DNA from: Posidonia oceanica
Taxonomy: Eukaryota > Streptophyta > Magnoliopsida > Alismatales > Posidoniaceae
DNA: 64,000 nucleotides
Assembly (NCBI GenBank): GCA_037176725.1
Contig: JAZBRS010000049.1
Span: forward strand, 34,464,001-34,528,000
Direction: 5' to 3'
This document shows, one piece after another, positions 1-11,230 of this stretch; within the stretch, counting starts at the first letter, position 1, and the number at the start of each line of letters is the position of its first letter. The notes beneath the pieces were generated by a model, which saw nothing but the letters and a program-made list of their open reading frames with translations, was not told where the DNA came from and did not search any database. Position numbers and translations under genes: made by a program.

Positions 1-1361
1 TGGTTTTGCTTTTAATTAGTTTTCACTTGATTAAATGTTTGTTAAACCTTTTTTAAATCATTTTAAAAATTGTGTTTCCCTTGTTGGACACTTAGGATAT
101 TGATTAGGATTTTTTAGGATTTATTTTCGTATTAACCAGGGTTGTTTTTAGGTTTTTAAGTTTTAGTCTTCTTAGGGTTTTTTCTTTCTTAAGTCTTTTA
201 AATTATGCTTTGATTTTTATTTGTTGATTTTTCTTGAAGTTTTTAGTTAGATTTCTCTGGTTTGATGGGGTGTTTTTAAGTCTTTTAAATGTGTTTTTCT
301 TTTCCTTTTAATTGAGTTTTTTAATTTGTTTTTTCTTAGGTTTGTTAGGTTAAGTCTTTTGCTTCTTTAATTACTTGTTTTAGTGTTTGATTTTTAATTC
401 TTCTTTTTAGGGTTTGTTTTTTAATTCTTCTGATGGGGTTTTTTACTTTTGGTGGGTTTTGATTTTATTTTAGTTTTTTCCTTGATTTTTCAGTGTTTTC
501 TTTAGATTTGTTTTGCATTTTTTTGCTTACATGCTTGGTTTTCCTTTTAGTTTGATTTAGTTAAGTTTAGGTTTTTAATTGCTTGTTTAATGTTTTTTAA
601 TTGTTTTTCTTAGGGTTCTGATTTGTTTCTTTTATATTTTGGGGTTTCACAGATTTTTAGGGGTTTTCATGGATTTTTGCAAAAGAGAGAAAAGGAAAGG
701 AGAAGGAAGAAGGAAAAGGGGGAAAGAGGGAAATAAAAGGAAAAGAGATAGGTTGGAGAGAAATGATTTTTAAAATTCAGGAAAAAGGCTAAAAATAAAG
801 TAAAAATAGGAATAAGGTAGAGAAGGGATAGAAGTACAAAGGGGGCCCACAGTCAGGCCAGAAAAGGGGCAAAAAGGGGATGAAAAGAGAGATGATAATC
901 AGGAGAGAGAGAGGAGAGAGAAAATGATAATCCCGGAGAGAGAAAAGGATAATTTGGATGAAAGGGGGTCTTAAGGGTCTTGGAATGGGGTGAAAATTGG
1001 TGAGTGGGTAGTCTAGAGTTTGAGGTGTTGGTCCTGAAGTTTTGGTTTGATTCTAAGAAGGTTTTGGAGGGGTTTCAAGGTGTAGAAAAAGGGGAGTTTT
1101 GCCTAGGTTTTCTAGGATTTTTGGGGATGGTCTAGGTTTGGAAATTTCTAAGTTCTTGGGTAGGCTTGTTAAGTGAGTGTTGGTGGATTTTCCTATGGGT
1201 TTTGGTTAGGTTTTGAGCTTGGGAAGAGAGGTAAAGGCTTAGATCAAGATGGGCTGATTTTGGAGGGTAAAGAAGAGGATTAGGGTTTGGTTTTGGGTTT
1301 GAGTCCAGCAATCGCCAGGAGGGCTCCAAGGATCCAAGCCTGCCAAGATGGGGTGTCAACA
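1..1361 (-). mobile_element. LTR F: 5' part of an Ogre-type LTR (truncated by window edge)
   Basis: Read on the minus strand, this starts at 1361 with TGTTGACACCCCA, the start also seen in the LTR of element C. The next several hundred bases (CAAACCC-rich, then AT-rich) align with the first 1.3 kb of solo LTR D (23722 onward) in reverse orientation. No polypurine tract precedes the start (the flank is GCCACACAAAG), so this is the 5' LTR of an element lying left of the window, or a solo LTR. Its 3' end and target duplication are not visible. Confidence 0.8.
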
Positions 1362-2243
1362 GCCACACAAAGAGCAGACAACTACTGCACCCCTTCCCCC
1401 CCCCACGACAACACGACACCGCCCAACCGCAACCACACATCTGCGAAGCCTCATGCTTACCCAGATGCAACCACAGGAGGATGAAACCTCGGACATCCTC
1501 CACACCGCAACAAAACAAACAGCAACAAGCAACAACAAAAGTGGAGGTCACACGAGAGATAGTCACCCACTGCACCTCTCCCTCCACGGCAAACACACAA
1601 CACAGCCTAGCAATGGATGATGGCGAAATAGACACGTCCTCTAATCAACTATCGTGGGGTGCCTAACCCCCTTAAAGAATTAAAGCACTACACCTCAAAA
1701 TCCAAAAGCATCAAGAGACGTGCAAACCTCTAGACAACACGACTCATCCGGCCACACACACAACAGGGTCTTCTACCCTGCATGCCAGTACTGAGTCTTG
1801 CCCAGAAAACAACTGCCACCACACCCACGGGCAACACGATGCTTAATCCACACTATACTAGTGGACCGCACCACACCACATTCCACGGAGTTGAAGAATT
1901 AGAGCGAACCACTCCACTCGAGCGAACACTGCCTTGCGCTCCCAATAGCACCCACAAAACAACTCTAGTCATACAGCGATCTCAAGGTCCAACCACTGGA
2001 TACCTTCCAAAGAGAAGTCAGTGTCTACTCCCACAAACAAGCAGACCATCACTCCCTAGTTCCATGTGGCACTTCACAAATTGTCCTCGCCGACGCTAGA
2101 GCCGGAGACGAAGGCACTCCTCAACACCGTAAGCAAGAAAATCAAAAAAATCGATAAAATCAAGGTGCAGGAATGCATGAAATGCAGATCTACGGAGTCA
2201 GCTGACCAGACATCCCTAGGCTAGTGCTCCTAGGTAACCTAGT
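1362..2243 (-). mobile_element. Element H internal leader (non-coding, A+C-rich on plus strand)
   Basis: This sequence lies downstream, on the minus strand, of the H primer-binding site, so it is the start of the H internal region. It is interrupted at 1361 by LTR F. Short open frames on both strands have no retroelement or other recognisable motif, and I see no gag. A stretch near 1657-1672 resembles the GGGGTGCCTAAC block of the Ogre-type LTRs, which may be chance. Confidence 0.55.
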
Positions 2244-2255
2244 GCTCTGATACCA
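2244..2255 (-). promoter_or_regulatory. Primer-binding site of element H (initiator tRNA-Met type)
   Basis: On the minus strand the sequence is TGGTATCAGAGC, the classic complement of the plant initiator tRNA-Met 3' end. It lies three bases after an LTR end reading ...ATTACA. This fixes H as minus-strand and makes 2259 upward its 5' LTR. Confidence 0.85.
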
Positions 2256-2258
2256 CTC

Positions 2259-2914
2259 TGTAATGACCCCAATGTCGTTACCTCTCAACCTAGCTACCAT
2301 TTTTTTTTATCTTATTAGCAATCATGAACTACAAAACTAAATTCACACAATTAATATAAAGCAGAAATAAAATAAACTTAAATAGCTCACTTACCCAGAA
2401 CCCTTGATGTGTGGCAGTGTGACTCCTTTCCTATATGCACTAGCAACTCCAGCTTCTATCCTGCACCTACCAAAAATAGAAACAAAGCACACATGAGCGA
2501 CCACTCAATAGGTCACCCAACACACACCCCAGCTCGACAAACAACGTCGAGGGAATAGGCGTAACCATGCCACAAAAAAACAAACACAGGCATCTCTCCT
2601 GGATGCCACAGCAGGGCATACATCACTGCCCACACAAAGCAAACCACTGAAAACATGCCTTTGAAATCATCTTTTCTCTTTTCTTTTCAAAACCATATGC
2701 ATGCTCTTTTCAAAATCTTTATGCACACTTGAAATGGCTTCACTAGCCAAATCAAGTCCCAAAACACACGGTCTGGTCCATCACCCTCCTGGTGCGGACT
2801 AGACAACCAACCGTGTCTGAATACCCTCAATAGCATTTAGAACACACACAGCAACACCAAAACACAAAGCCAGCATTGAGACACTGCTCAGCCAAACCAA
2901 TGCACCTCACTAGC
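2259..2914 (-). mobile_element. Element H 5' LTR, 3'-terminal piece (split by element A)
   Basis: The minus-strand LTR end is adjacent to the Met-type primer site. The same sequence, starting TGTAACGACCCC on the plus strand, recurs at 40553 and 44172. It stops at 2914, where element A begins, and resumes at 31512 after A. The copy at 40553-42689 is continuous across the matching position near 41230, which confirms the split. Confidence 0.85.
2910..2914. repeat. Target-site duplication of element A (left copy, CTAGC)
   Basis: CTAGC immediately precedes the 5' LTR of A and recurs at 31512-31516, immediately after the 3' LTR. A perfect 5-bp duplication 28.6 kb apart shows that both LTRs and everything between them arose from one insertion event. 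Confidence 0.9.
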
Positions 2915-3288
2915 TGTAGACAACCCATTTTGACTCTAGGATTAATGGCTCTTCTCTGGTGGACTCAAACCCTAAGCCCTACACCCAAATCCTAAGCCCA
3001 TTTAAGGCCCACAACCAAAGCCCTACACCAAGCCCATTAACCTCTCTTTCCCACATCTAAACCTACAACCAAAACCCTAGAAACCCTAGGTCACATCCAC
3101 TCAAACCCTAAACCCTAATTCCAGTTAAACCCTACAACCAAAACCCTAGAAACCCTAGGTCACATCCCATTCAAACCCACAACCACAACCACTCCAAAAC
3201 CCTAAACCTTAATCCCAGTGAAACCCTACCACCAAAACCCTAGAAACCCTAGGTCACATCCCATTCAAACCCACAACCACAACCTAAA

Positions 3289-6070
3289 AAAAAAACTAAA
3301 CCCACACAAGCACTTTCTTTCTCTCTCCTTAAGAGAGAGAAACTCCCACGAAAAGCGTTCACGCGTGCACACTCACTCCGCTTCTGCCCTAGGGCACGCG
3401 GAGATGGGGACTCCAGTCTCCTTCCGTCCCTCCACCCCCTTCCTTTCCACATCTCGCCCTCCTCCATGGCCCTCTCAACCTCAGCCTCGAACGATTTGGC
3501 GCCCATCTCTTCCTCCCTTAGCCGGCTTGGGGTCGTCGAGATGCCGCCCCTTTTTGTCGATGACGGGTGGCTCACCCTCTGGGATGAAGCCTGGTCCTTT
3601 GGTACGCCCCTTGATGGTGCCCTCACCCGTGGTAGTACCCTCTGTGGTCGAGTCTCCGCTACGGGTGTCTTCGGTGGTGGTTCCGACTACGGCACAGAAA
3701 CCTGAACTTGAGAAAGAGGAATTTCCAACCTTGAAGGTCACATCCTCTAATGGCAAGAAGGAAGAAGTTTCTAGAGTGGTGGATCCCCAAGCTATTCCGG
3801 TGGCTAAGGTGGACTCTCCACAGTCCCAACCATCTGGAGATTTAGAGCAGCTGGCGTTGGAAGGAAGGTTGTCCTGGGAGATTCTGCTGTGACTCCTTCT
3901 TCTCAGCTGTTGCCTAATATCACTATGTCGGATGAGCATGAGCCCCTCTCTTCTCCGCCCTCCTACCATAATCCATGGGGTCAAAGATCGATAGTTCCCA
4001 AATCTTTTACTGAAATTACTCGGGAGACTCACGTGAGGCCGGTGTTTGATGAAATTCCAAAGAGGGATCCAGTTCAAATTGAAGGCAAAGCGATGATGGT
4101 ATTCTCTCCAGAGGAGGTTGGAAAGCTGTCATCACCTTTTGCTTGGATGTTGGTTGGCCGGTTTGCCTCTTCCCGACCTACTCTCATGCAGATCTGGAAC
4201 ACCATGAGACAAGTTCGGAACTTTAGCAAGGAATTTTTTGTGAGTGTTGTGGATGGTCAATATGTTTTCATTCGTTTTCAATGCAGGGATGATTTTGTCA
4301 AGGCTTATATTAAACGTGATTGGAAAGTGGGTGGAAAGATCATGCAGGTATCATGGTGGTCTCCCCGTTTCTCTCCTGGTGTGGAATCCACCTGCATCCC
4401 GGTCTGGATTGAGTTTCCATGGTTGAGAGCTCATCTGCAATCACCTGGGGCGATTCACTTTATTGCTAGGATGGTGGGGAAGTTTCTATGTGCAGATAGC
4501 AATGTGGCACAGTTCACCAGGCCAGGTACATCACGAGTTTGCATTGAAGTGGACTATTCGAAGCCTATTCCAAGCTCAGTATGGATTAACAATGGTGGGG
4601 AGGTTTTTGCTCAACAGGTGGTGATCCCTATTGAGTCTCTACCTCCTTTTGCAAGAAATGTATGGCTATTGGGCATCTGAGCTCTGTTTGCAACTTGTCT
4701 TCGAAAGCAAGGTGTGATTATGAGTCAGGCGTGATTATGAGTCAGCAAAAGAATGGGTGGAGCAAACTTTTTACAGTGATAAAGATGGAGGTCTGTCAAG
4801 TGCGGAAGGGGTAGTGGCTGATAAGAACAAGGTCAAAAAGAAAAATAAGAAATCTAAGAAGAGTGTGAAGTTCGATCTTAACTCATCTCAACAGCAGGTT
4901 AATACCACTTCTGTGGTCAAGACAGCCAGGTTGGATATTTGTGTGACCAACCGTGAGGCTCCTCTGCCTTCTGATGAGGTCACCAATGAGTTGATCAAGG
5001 GGTCTAGTGCTGGGCAACCTCAAGGGGAATGCAAGCTTTCTGGGTCAATGGCTGTGGAAGGAGTTCATGATGAATCCTATCCAACAGGAGGCTCTTCTTC
5101 TTGGGCTGATGTGGTTGCAGGTGCTAGGATAAATTCCAAGGTGGCAGCTGCTGTGGTGAAGGGTAAGTCTCCTGTATCTGCGGATGCTTTTGTGAAGGGG
5201 GCTTCTTCTCAACCTACTAGTGTTGTGATTGGGGGGAATATTGCTTCTCAGTTTCAAGGAGCAGAGATCCCTCTGATTGGGACTGTTGGAGTGGTCTTGG
5301 AGCCAAAGAGCAACATTCTGATGCAGGTGATGGTGGTTTCTCTTTGGGAACAGGTACTACTGGTCCAGATGAGGTGAAGGAGGCTGCATTGGGGAGATGG
5401 GCCCTCTTGATCACTGCTATGGTGACTGCTGCTAGGAACAAGAGTGGGGTTAAGGCCTATTCTCAAGAGGAGGGTTAGTCTGAGAATTTAGCTCACTTTG
5501 GACCTATTGATTATCAAGGTGATAATAAACAAGGGGAAGATGAGCTGGTGTTGTACGGAGATGCAAAAGAACTACAAGTCTTACACAAGGATTTATGTGA
5601 TGCAAAGTATTCCAATTCTGAGATTGAGGAAGTGGTCCCTTTACACTTTCTATACAAATCTGAGCAGCAGCAGACTCATGCTCCTGAAGGAGATGGGTTG
5701 TCCTCTCTTGATGACTATGATGACGATACTTTCTTTAGGGACAACAAGCCAACTGATTCTGAGGGTCGAGCTCCTAGTCTTGATGCTATCTTTTATGATG
5801 ATAGCCCAAAGACATCTATGAAAAAGAAGAAGTATAAGAGGAGGGATTGGGAGTCTATGCTCCCGCCTGGGGGACCTCGGCGTTCGGGGCGTGTGAAGGC
5901 ATGCTCGGTGTTTAGTATGTTCTCGGGTATGGAGGAAGCTTCTATCTAATCTGGTTGTTCTCTTTCTTTTTTGTACTTTTTTGTATCTGTGGAGTTATAG
6001 TGTACTCCATAGTAGACTATGGGTGTAATCTTTTTGGTTTTCAATGAAGATTACTTTTAAATAAAAAAAA
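3289..6070 (+). mobile_element. ORF1-only LINE (copy 1), complete with target duplication
   Basis: This is a poly(A)-tailed non-LTR element in the U3 of the 5' LTR. It is flanked by a perfect 14-bp duplication AACCACAACCTAAA (3275-3288 and 6071-6084). It holds a short leader, one ORF1-type reading frame (3404-5949) and a 3' UTR ending in AATGAAGATTAC and poly(A). There is no ORF2 (endonuclease/RT), although the poly(A) end and the leader are both present. The relative at 18231-20755 has the same plan. Confidence 0.85.
3404..5949 (+). pseudogene. LINE ORF1 (DUF4283 plus zinc knuckle), frameshifted
   Basis: The start ATG at 3404 is supported by the matching start and Pro/Ser-rich N-terminus (both contain GMKPGP) in the copy at 18350. 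The frame runs to about 3880, then shifts. A DUF4283-type region lies at about 4030-4540 (MMVFSPEEVGKLSSPF, SWWSPRFSPG, WIEFPWLRAHL), the nucleic-acid-binding domain typical of plant L1 ORF1. A CX2CX4HX4C zinc knuckle follows at about 4645-4700 but only in the next frame, because one T is missing from a T run. Downstream come a lysine-rich segment (KKKNKKSKKSVKF), an acidic stretch and a basic C-terminus (RRDWESMLPPGGPRRSGR) ending at 5949. At least three frameshifts and a stop after about 5475 make it non-functional. An intact protein would be roughly 850 residues, long for ORF1. Confidence 0.82.
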
Positions 6071-6157
6071 AACCACAACCTAAACCCTAATCCCATTTCA
6101 AATCCGATTTTTACAACCATTCCCAAACCCTAAACCCACAACCAGTCCTAAACCCTT

Positions 6158-6376
6158 AACCAGCAATGGTTACCGTAGTGGTTGGGTCACCTCCACTACC
6201 CTTTCAAGATGCGGGTTCAAACCCCGCCCTCCTCATATTGAGTGGGATTTTCCCACTCCCTCTTGCATGGGATTAATTTCCTTTCCTTGCTGCCCTTAGG
6301 TTTCGAACCTATGACCTGTGGGCTTTCCTTGAAGAAAAAATCCGTTCAGCTATAGTAGGTTAGGGTAAAAAAAAAA
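6158..6376 (+). mobile_element. tRNA-derived SINE (copy 1)
   Basis: This ~219-bp element starts AACCAGCAATGG and ends in an A-run after GGTTAGGGT. It has an A-box-like TACCGTAGTGG near 6171 and a B-box GGTTCAAACCC at 6214-6224, the internal Pol III promoter of tRNA-type SINEs. Flanks share AACCAGTCCTAAA (6140 and 6377), an imperfect duplication of about 17 bp. The copy at 20825 is about 85-90% alike by eye but lies at a different site. Confidence 0.82.
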
Positions 6377-6601
6377 AACCAGTCCTAAATCCTAATCCTA
6401 GTTAAACCCTACAACCAAAATCCTAGAAACCCTAGGTCACATCCCATTCAAACCCACAACCACAACCTAAACCCTACACCCTGATCCCATTTCACACCCA
6501 TTTTTACAACCAAAACCCTAAACCCTAATCTCATGTCAAATCCAATTTTCACAACCACTCCTAAATCTTAAACCCACACCCATTTTCACAACCAAAATCA
6601 C

Positions 6602-6631
6602 AAACCCTAAACCCTAAACCCTAAACCCTAA
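6602..6631. repeat. Telomere-like AAACCCT run in the LTR U3
   Basis: Four tandem AAACCCT units plus AA, identical to the plant telomere repeat. It lies within a 4-kb U3 that is full of single AAACCCTA and AAACCCTAGAAACCCTAG motifs. The 3' LTR has the matching run with three units at 21695-21717. These belong to the LTR and are not a telomere. Confidence 0.85.
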
Positions 6632-6976
6632 TCCCATTTCAAATCCTAGTTAAACCCAAAGCCCAAAACCCTAATCCCATTTCAAATCCTAGTTAAACCC
6701 AATGCCCAAAACCCTAAACCCATTTCATTCAAACCCTAAACCCATGTTCCCTTCAGAACCCATCCCATTGAAACCCTAAACTGATATTCCATTCAAGACT
6801 CATCCATATAAACCCTAAACCCATGCATTCAAACCAAAGAGACCCAAGTGCCATTCAAGAAAAAAACCAAAAAAACCTAAACCCTAAACCTATGGCCTAT
6901 ACCTCACACCCACATCCTGGCCGCCCATCCCTCTGCCCAGATTAGAATCTAGTGGCCCTCATCGCCTCCCCACCGG

Positions 6977-6983
6977 TATAAAA
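6977..6983 (+). promoter_or_regulatory. TATA box of the element A 5' LTR
   Basis: TATAAAA in CCGGTATAAAACCC lies just before a purine-rich then C-rich segment that looks like a transcript leader. The 3' LTR has the same motif in the same context at 22041-22047. Transcription would be expected to start about 30 bp downstream, near 7010. Confidence 0.65.
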
Positions 6984-7029
6984 CCCTAGCAGCCTTAAAG
7001 AAAAAAAAAGAAGAAAAACAGAAGAGAGA

Positions 7030-7690
7030 GAAGAGAGCAAAAACCCTAACAGTCGACTACAACACACCTCTAGCCACCTCCTCTTCCTTGTGCCCTCGAC
7101 ACCTCAGCCCTCACTCACCACCACCGTGAACTGCCCACGAGCCCACCTGTATGAGCCCCTTCCAGTGAGAGCCACAGAGAGAGAAAGGAGAGAGAATTAT
7201 CGTCCGCAGCACCTCTCACGGCCACTTGCACGTAGAAGGGAGGAGAAGGCTAGCCGTCGCCTCCCAGACCTCCTCCGCACCTCCACGAACTCGCTCCGAC
7301 CCCTCCTGCATGCCACCGCTGCCTCCGGAGCCTCCTCCACCTCGCAGCGCCATCACAAAACCCACCCAACCTCGCCGGACGTCCCCGCACGCTCCAACAG
7401 GTAACAAGCTCCTCCACCAGCTCCGCCTCACTCCCCTCTTGCTCCCCATATCTTTTTTTGCATGTTTCGAGCTCTGTGACATGTTTCGGACCTCGCCGGC
7501 AGCCTCCTTCTTCCCCGACGACGTCGCCGATGCAACCAGTCGCTCCACCACTCCAGACCGCCCGTCGCTCCGCCAGACCTCGCTGCACCTCGCCGCACCT
7601 CCCCAAGCTTCGCCCGTGCCGTGCCGACCCCTGGAGCGCCGGCGCAGAGCCTCCTCCCCGACGAGCAGCGGCCGCTACTGTTGCTTCCTC
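7030..7690 (+). other. GC-rich transcribed leader segment of the LTR, no supported gene
   Basis: This C-rich and GC-rich block follows the TATA box and has several overlapping open frames on both strands. The matching block of the 3' LTR (22090-22760) keeps the DNA but changes the frames by small indels, so coding is not supported. It is best read as the R/leader part of the LTR. Confidence 0.6.
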
Positions 7691-7739
7691 ATTTTTTAAT
7701 CGCATTAGTTTAGGTTTTGATTTATTTTTTTCTTAACTT

Positions 7740-9150
7740 ATTAAGTTTGCATTACATTGCATTTAGTTCTGTTAATTTATTTTTATTACATTCAGGTCCA
7801 GCTGTAGTTTAAGTTTTATTTAATATTTGAATTAAACTTTATTGCATTGCATTTAACTTTTGTTATTTATTTTTATTACATTTCAGTCTTGCTGTAGTTT
7901 AAAAATGTTTGATGTCATTTATTTTCAGTCCAGTAACTTATTTTTATTTCATTCAAGTCCTGTAGTTGATTAATATCATTTAAATGCTTGTTTTTATCTT
8001 ATTACATTACATTTAACTTCTGCAACTTATTTTATTTGCATCTTACTCCTCCTGCAGTTGATTAAAATCATTTAAATCACATGTTTTCTTATTGCATTGC
8101 ATTTAAGCCCTCTGTTTAGTTTTATTTGCACTTTAGTCCACCTTCAGTTGTTAAAAATCATTTAAATCACATGTTTTCCTTATTACATTGCATTTTAGAC
8201 CCTGTCTTTTATTTTATTTACTTTCAGGTCCTGTGGTTGATTGAAAATCATTTAAATTTTGTTTTAAATCTTACTGCATTGCATTTCAGTCCAACAACTT
8301 ACTGTATTTGCACATCAGTCCTTAGTTCATGCATTCATATCATTTAAATTTCATGCTTACCTTATTACATTGCACTTTAGCCCCTGTATTTATTTTATTT
8401 ACATATCAGTCTTCCATAGTTCATGCATTTCATTTAAATCAGCATTTAAACTATATTGCATTGCTAAGAAAACAAAAAATATGCTTTATTTGCACATTAG
8501 TCCTGCTTTGTTGTAGATTTCATTTAATTTCCATTTTTAAACCATATTGCATTGCAGAAAAATCCAGAAAAATGCCATAATTGCATATCAGTCCAATCTA
8601 CATTCATCATATCATTTAAATCAAGTTGTAAACCATATTGCATTGTTGTTTGGTCCTAGAACTTGTTTTATTTGCATTTTAGTCCTCTATGCATTTAAAT
8701 GCCATGTTAGTTGCATTTCAAACCACATTACATTGTTAAAAAGCCCAACAGTTTTCTGAAATTGCACATAAGTCCATGTTTTTCAACTTTTACAAGTTTG
8801 CATGCTTTCTTTGCATTGCATTTAGGCCCTATAAGTTTTTTAAAAAATTGCACTTAGGTCCTTTTCTTGCATTTTTGCATGCATTCATCCTAATTAACAT
8901 TGCATTTAGCTCATGCACCATTGCATTAGCATTCTTGCATGCATTCGCCTTGTTTTGCATACACTTAGGGACATTTTGCATGTAGGCCCTTATAGTTTTT
9001 CTAAATTACACTTAGGTCCCTGCATTGTATTTCTGCATGCATTTGCACTCTCATATTAGTGAACATTGCATCTATGCATCCATTCAAGCATCCTCAGCAC
9101 TTTTGCATGCATGCACCCTGCATTGCACACCCTTAGGGACTATTTACACT
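7740..9150 (+). repeat. Diverged 60-90-bp tandem blocks with GCATTGCATTTA cores
   Basis: The blocks carry recurring phrases such as TTACATTGCATTT, TTAGTCC, ATTTAAATC and TTTTATTTGCA. They are repeated with variation through the AT-rich middle of the LTR. Matching zones are in the 3' LTR (22800-23716 and 29898-30400), in solo LTR D (26840-27800) and, reversed, in element C (45500-46620). No gene is seen. Confidence 0.7.
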
Positions 9151-9627
9151 TAGGCCCCTACCTTTTCTGGCCCATGAGCCTTCTGACTTGAAACCTAAAT
9201 AACTTTTGATCGCACCGTTGGATTTTCACGATCTAACTGTCCAGGTTTTCCTGGTTGAATGATCTTTCATTCTAACCAAAGTTATCTCAGATCAGGCCTC
9301 AGATTCTCAAGATAAGTCCATCTGAACACTACACATCATTCATTGGTTCCTTGTTTGCATTGCATGCATCGTTTTGCGTGCCCACATCTATTTTTGCTTG
9401 TTTTTGCACCGTTTTGCGTGCCTACTCTCGTTTTCTTTTGCCTTTGCACTGTTTTGCGTGCCCACTTTCCTTTTCGCTTGTTGTTGCACCGTTTTGCGTG
9501 CTTGCTTTCATTTCTCGCACCGTTTTACGTGTTTGCTGTTGTTTTCCTTTGCATGTTGCTTGCGTGTGTATGGTTTTACCGCTGTTTTGTTTTATCGCTT
9601 GCATTTGCATTAGGGCAGTGATGCTTA

Positions 9628-9678
9628 CTGTCTGGAGTTCTCACGAACCAGGGCATGCCTGGTTCAGAACACAGACAG
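9628..9678 (+). ncRNA. Conserved three-part hairpin in the LTR
   Basis: CTGTCTG (9628-9634) pairs with CAGACAG (9672-9678), GTTCT (9637-9641) with AGAAC (9666-9670), and GAACCAGG (9645-9652) with CCTGGTTC (9658-9665) around a 5-base GCATG loop. All three stems are perfect. Equivalent hairpins are at 29280-29330, 30868-30918, 37739-37790 and 44875-44912, with covarying bases in some stems. It should lie in the transcribed part of the LTR. I do not know its function. Confidence 0.6.
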
Positions 9679-9845
9679 CGCTGTTGAGCACATAGGTTGC
9701 ACATTTACTTTCCTTGTGCACCGCATAATTTAGAACACACATTTGAGCATGAATCACAGCATACCTAGCATTTAAGCATTCAGGCACATCATTTAGCAAG
9801 CATTCATGGCACTTAGGCATTCAAAGCATGCATCATCCCTCAAAA

Positions 9846-9930
9846 GCGAGCGTAAGCCTAGAAAGACTGACTCCTTAGGCGTGTCAGGGGTGCCTAACAC
9901 CTTTCCCGCACGTAATAGGAGTCCTTACCC
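9846..9930 (+). other. Conserved LTR block GCGAGCGTAAGCC...GGGTGCCTAACACC
   Basis: About 85 bp that include GGTGCCTAACACC (a GGTG/CACC mini-stem) and AGGAGTCCTT. It is kept in the 3' LTR (31098-31182) and solo LTR D (29458-29541), and on the minus strand in LTR I (37560-37640) and element C (44633-44720). It is more conserved than its surroundings, which suggests a role in the LTR transcript, such as 3'-end formation, packaging or primer handling. That role is inference. Confidence 0.5.
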
Positions 9931-10083
9931 TTTCTCTGGCCCGCAATGACCCTTTTGCCCTCGTCCTTGGCACGAGTCAAGTTCTTTGCATAGCATTGCA
10001 TTGCATTGCATCTTTTTGTGTGGTTTTGCATGTTTTTCATGCATTTCCCTGATTTTCCTTGTCTCCCAACTTAATAGACACGG

Positions 10084-10094
10084 TGGCGACTCTG
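10084..10094 (+). promoter_or_regulatory. Primer-site-like motif inside the LTR
   Basis: TGGCGACTCTG matches the first 11 bases of the true primer site at 10262 except for one base. It ends 166 bp before the LTR end. Counterparts occur in every Ogre-type LTR of the window whose 3' end is visible. Confidence 0.55.
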
Positions 10095-10261
10095 ATTTGT
10101 CTTATCTTTTCTTTATCTTTCTCTTTTTTTCCTTTTTTGGTGTTTTTGAGTCAAGTCTTCCTTCTCGGATACACCCACTAATAGTGAACCTGATTTCCGA
10201 TCGGTGCACACAAGCTCTAGCAGCGTCCATGGACAATCGCAAACTCACGGGATCACTACAG

Positions 10262-10279
10262 TGGCGACTCCGTTGGGGA
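10262..10279 (+). promoter_or_regulatory. Primer-binding site of element A (tRNA-Arg type)
   Basis: TGGCGACTCCGTTGGGGA lies one base after the LTR end. Ogre-family elements are known to prime from tRNA-Arg with a site of this kind. Element C has the same site with one difference (CGCTGGGGA). It defines the 5' LTR end and plus-strand orientation. Confidence 0.85.
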
Positions 10280-11230
10280 TATTTAGACTCCAGCTTTCGT
10301 TTTGGCTTTCTTGTTTGCTTAGATTTCGCATTCTGCTTACCTATTGCTTATTTCCTTGCCTTATTGCTTGCCTTATGCCTGTTTATGTGCCCTATTACTT
10401 ACATTGCCTTTACTTGCTTTATTTGCGCATTATACATGTTTAAATACCTATTTGGCGCAATTATACATGCCTTTTGAGTGGTGAATGCTTTGTTTTACAC
10501 AATTGCTATGCCACCACACGTGCACATGCCATACGTACCTGCTTTTTAACATGATAAGTGTTTTCTTTTCACTACCATGTCCACGACACCAGCACATAAC
10601 ATGAGCATGCCTTTTGCAGTGATTGAATGTTATTTGCTTGCCATGTTTTGGTGATTTTCTTCCCCTTTTTGCATTAAGCCTAAGGACAATTAGAGATTGA
10701 TTTGTTTTCCCCCATGGTTAACTAAAAGTGGCAAGTAAAAAGCAAATCTAGGAGCAACTAGAGACTCAAACACACATTCATCCCCTTTGAGTTAATAAAA
10801 CATGCAAGATAAAAGACTTTAATCATATTGCATGAAGCATCATATAGGGCATGCATCTTCTCATCCCTGAGTCCTCCTACTAGTTTGAGAAGGATGGTCC
10901 CAGTCTTTTCCCTCATCGCTTTGGCATGTGGTGAATTGGTTGGTTTGTCCCCCTTGTCTGAGGTCGCGTTGGTGTTAGTAAAGTGTACAGCCTTTGCTTG
11001 GGCAAGGACCGAGACTCTTAACGCACCACCCGTTGTTTACCTGAGCTTTGGCCAGTTTAGACAGGGACCTTACTTTCTGACTGAGTCGTTGACCCGTACA
11101 CCTGAGAGGTCCGAAGTAGATAACCTACTAGAGCACACTAGATTGGTGAGAGAGAGAGCATGCTAGAAAGCATATCATTTGCATGAATGCATCCATACCA
11201 CCAATTAAACATTTGCATTTTGTCCAAGTG
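10280..11230 (+). other. Untranslated leader of element A
   Basis: About 950 bp between the primer site and the gag region. It is T-rich at first, then mixed, with no convincing open frame. The counterpart in element C (53900-54896, reverse strand) is related but diverged. Ogre elements often have a long leader with an extra upstream ORF; I see none here. Confidence 0.5.

Larger units (their letters stand above)
2915..10260 (+). mobile_element. Element A 5' LTR (7.3 kb including a LINE and a SINE)
   Basis: It begins TGTAGACAACCC and ends GATCACTACA just before the primer-binding site. In order it holds a telobox-rich U3 (2915 to about 6970) with two insertions, a TATA box at 6977, a GC-rich transcribed leader (about 7030-7690), an AT-rich zone of repeated GCATTGCATTTAG-like blocks (7740-9150), short GTTTTGCGTGCC repeats (9350-9560), a strong hairpin (9628-9678), a conserved block (9846-9930) and a primer-site-like motif (10084-10094). 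The same order is found in the 3' LTR. Confidence 0.9.

Noticed and set aside
1132..1635. 167-codon minus-strand open frame
   Set aside because: It crosses the boundary between LTR F and the H internal region at 1361, so it is a chance fusion without motifs.
6214..6224. tRNA gene suggested by a B-box
   Set aside because: It belongs to a 219-bp SINE with poly(A) and target duplication. No cloverleaf or anticodon arm is formed.
6602..6631. Chromosome end or internal telomere
   Set aside because: The run is only 30 bp, lies inside an LTR, and is repeated at the matching place in the other LTR.
7226..7705. Open frames of 90-157 codons on both strands in the GC-rich LTR block
   Set aside because: The matching block of the 3' LTR has different frames because of small indels. 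GC-rich DNA with few stops explains them.
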